Under the pieces are notes generated by a model. The model had not been told where the DNA came from, searched no databases, and saw only the letters and a list, made by a program, of their open reading frames with translations. The position numbers and the translations under genes are program-made. This document shows, in pieces, positions 7,029 to 7,680 of a DNA stretch of 7,680 nucleotides; within the stretch, counting starts at the first letter, position 1; the number at the start of each line of letters is the position of its first letter. Origin of the DNA: JBIOYL01 sp044870185 (GTDB lineage Bacteria; Actinomycetota; CALGFH01); NCBI GenBank assembly GCA_044870185.1, contig JBIOYL010000433.1:1-7680 (forward strand), written 5' to 3'.

Positions 7029-7034
7029 GGGAGA

Positions 7035-7045
7035 GAAGGGAGGTG
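7035..7045 (+). promoter_or_regulatory. Ribosome binding site of the integrase gene
   Basis: GAAGGGAGGTG starts seven bases after the rep stop, with the GGAGG core ten bases before the ATG at 7054. Rep and int are therefore probably on one transcript. Confidence 0.65.
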
Positions 7046-7053
7046 CCGCCGCG

Positions 7054-7680
7054 ATGGCGCACATCGACCGCCGCAACCGGGGCGGCACCATCCGCTACGT
7101 CGCCCGCTACGTCGACCCGGCCGGCCGGGAGCGTTCCAAGAGCTTCACCCGGCGAGCAGATGCGCAGAAGTACCTGACCGAGGTCGAGGCGGCCAAGCTC
7201 AAGGGCACCTGGGTCGACCCGGCGCACGGCCGCACGCTCTTCCGCGACTGGCACGCCGAGTGGTGGCCGACGCTGTTCCTGCGGCCGACGACCAGGGTCC
7301 GAGATGGGACGTGGTATCGGGTGCATGTGCTCCCCCACTTCGGGGAGATGCCGCTCGATGCGATCGCCAGCGCGATGTGCGCACGTGGGTGGCCGGACTG
7401 ACCGCCCACGGGCTGGCGCCCGCGACCGTCGTCAAGGTCTACCAGCTCTTCGCCAAGGTCATGGCGGCTGCGGTGGCCGCCGAGATGCTGCCCGTCTCAC
7501 CGTGTCGGGGCATCTCCCTGCCTCGGGTCGAGCAGGAGGAGATGCGCTACCTCAACCCGGCCGAGATTGCTTGCCTGGCTGAGGTCATCCGGCCGCAGTA
7601 CCGGGTGCTGGTATTGGTCGGCGCCTATGGCGGGCTGCGCTTCGGTGAGCTGGCCGGCCTGCGTCGTAGCCGCGTCGACC
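7054..7680 (+). pseudogene. Tyrosine site-specific integrase, frameshifted and cut by the window end
   Basis: The N-terminus MAHIDRRNRGGTIRYVARYVD with FTRRADAQKYLTEVEAAKLKGTWVDP is the arm-binding domain usual in AICE and phage integrases. The core-binding domain follows (FRDWHAEWWPT to LPHFGEMPLDAI). At about 7373 one base seems missing: in frame the protein stops at 7401 after 115 residues, but shifting at 7372-7374 restores SADVRTWVAGLTAHGLAPATVVKVYQL, the expected helix. The shifted frame stays open to the window edge. It reaches YGGLRFGELAGLRRSRVD, which holds the first catalytic Arg of the tyrosine recombinase domain; the His-x-x-Arg and Tyr lie beyond 7680. The enzyme normally joins attP to a tRNA attB. 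As written it could not do so, unless the shift is a sequence error. Confidence 0.88.

Larger units (their letters stand above)
3177..7680 (+). mobile_element. Actinomycete integrative and conjugative element (AICE) core; both ends outside or unresolved
   Basis: Five consecutive plus-strand genes have the content and order of pSAM2-like AICEs: SCO3933-family protein, FtsK/TraB-like translocase, small membrane protein, RepSA-type rolling-circle initiator and tyrosine integrase. In this class the integrase sits at one end next to attP, normally in the 3' end of a tRNA gene, so that attachment site should lie just right of the window. The other end is not seen and may have been lost at the ISL3 junction or lie further left. 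No excisionase gene is present at the usual place before int. Rep and int carry frameshifts while the translocase is intact. The start given is only the first base outside the IS. Confidence 0.8.

Overview
The window is GC-rich, third-position-G/C-rich DNA of actinobacterial type. Strong GGAGG-type ribosome sites and an integrative element built from gene families known from Streptomyces and relatives point to Actinomycetota; the genus cannot be read from it. It has two halves: insertion-sequence-battered accessory DNA (1-3176) and the core of an actinomycete integrative and conjugative element, AICE (about 3177 to beyond 7680).

Left half. Bases 1-159 are the 3' end of an AT-richer transposase gene, probably IS630-type. 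Its outer end, near 183, abuts and truncates a class III adenylate cyclase remnant on the minus strand. The cyclase has also lost the start of its catalytic domain. Directly upstream of it, in the same frame and separated by one TGA, is an alpha/beta hydrolase of the haloalkane dehalogenase / epoxide hydrolase / MEST-like type. Its 5' end runs into an ISL3-type insertion sequence (1610-3176) with clear imperfect 25-bp terminal inverted repeats and a transposase gene broken by one extra base.

Right half. The element reads left to right: a 111-aa SCO3933-family protein (3328-3663), an FtsK/TraB-type DNA translocase (3816-5249), a translationally coupled 77-aa two-helix membrane protein (5246-5479), a RepSA-type rolling-circle replication initiator (5566-7028) and a tyrosine integrase running off the window (from 7054). 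In known AICEs such a set integrates and excises the element (integrase), replicates it after excision (Rep) and moves double-stranded DNA between hyphae or cells (FtsK-like translocase plus Spd-like membrane proteins). No excisionase gene lies between rep and int, where it is usually found.

The most notable feature is disruption by single-base frameshifts. The ISL3 transposase has one, rep has two clear and a probable third, and int has one. The translocase, the SCO3933-family gene and the coupled membrane gene are intact. Either the element can no longer replicate or integrate by itself but keeps an intact transfer gene, or the sequence contains indel errors; three of the losses look like the drop of one G from a G run. 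I found no CRISPR array, rRNA or tRNA, and no convincing new defence or biosynthetic system.
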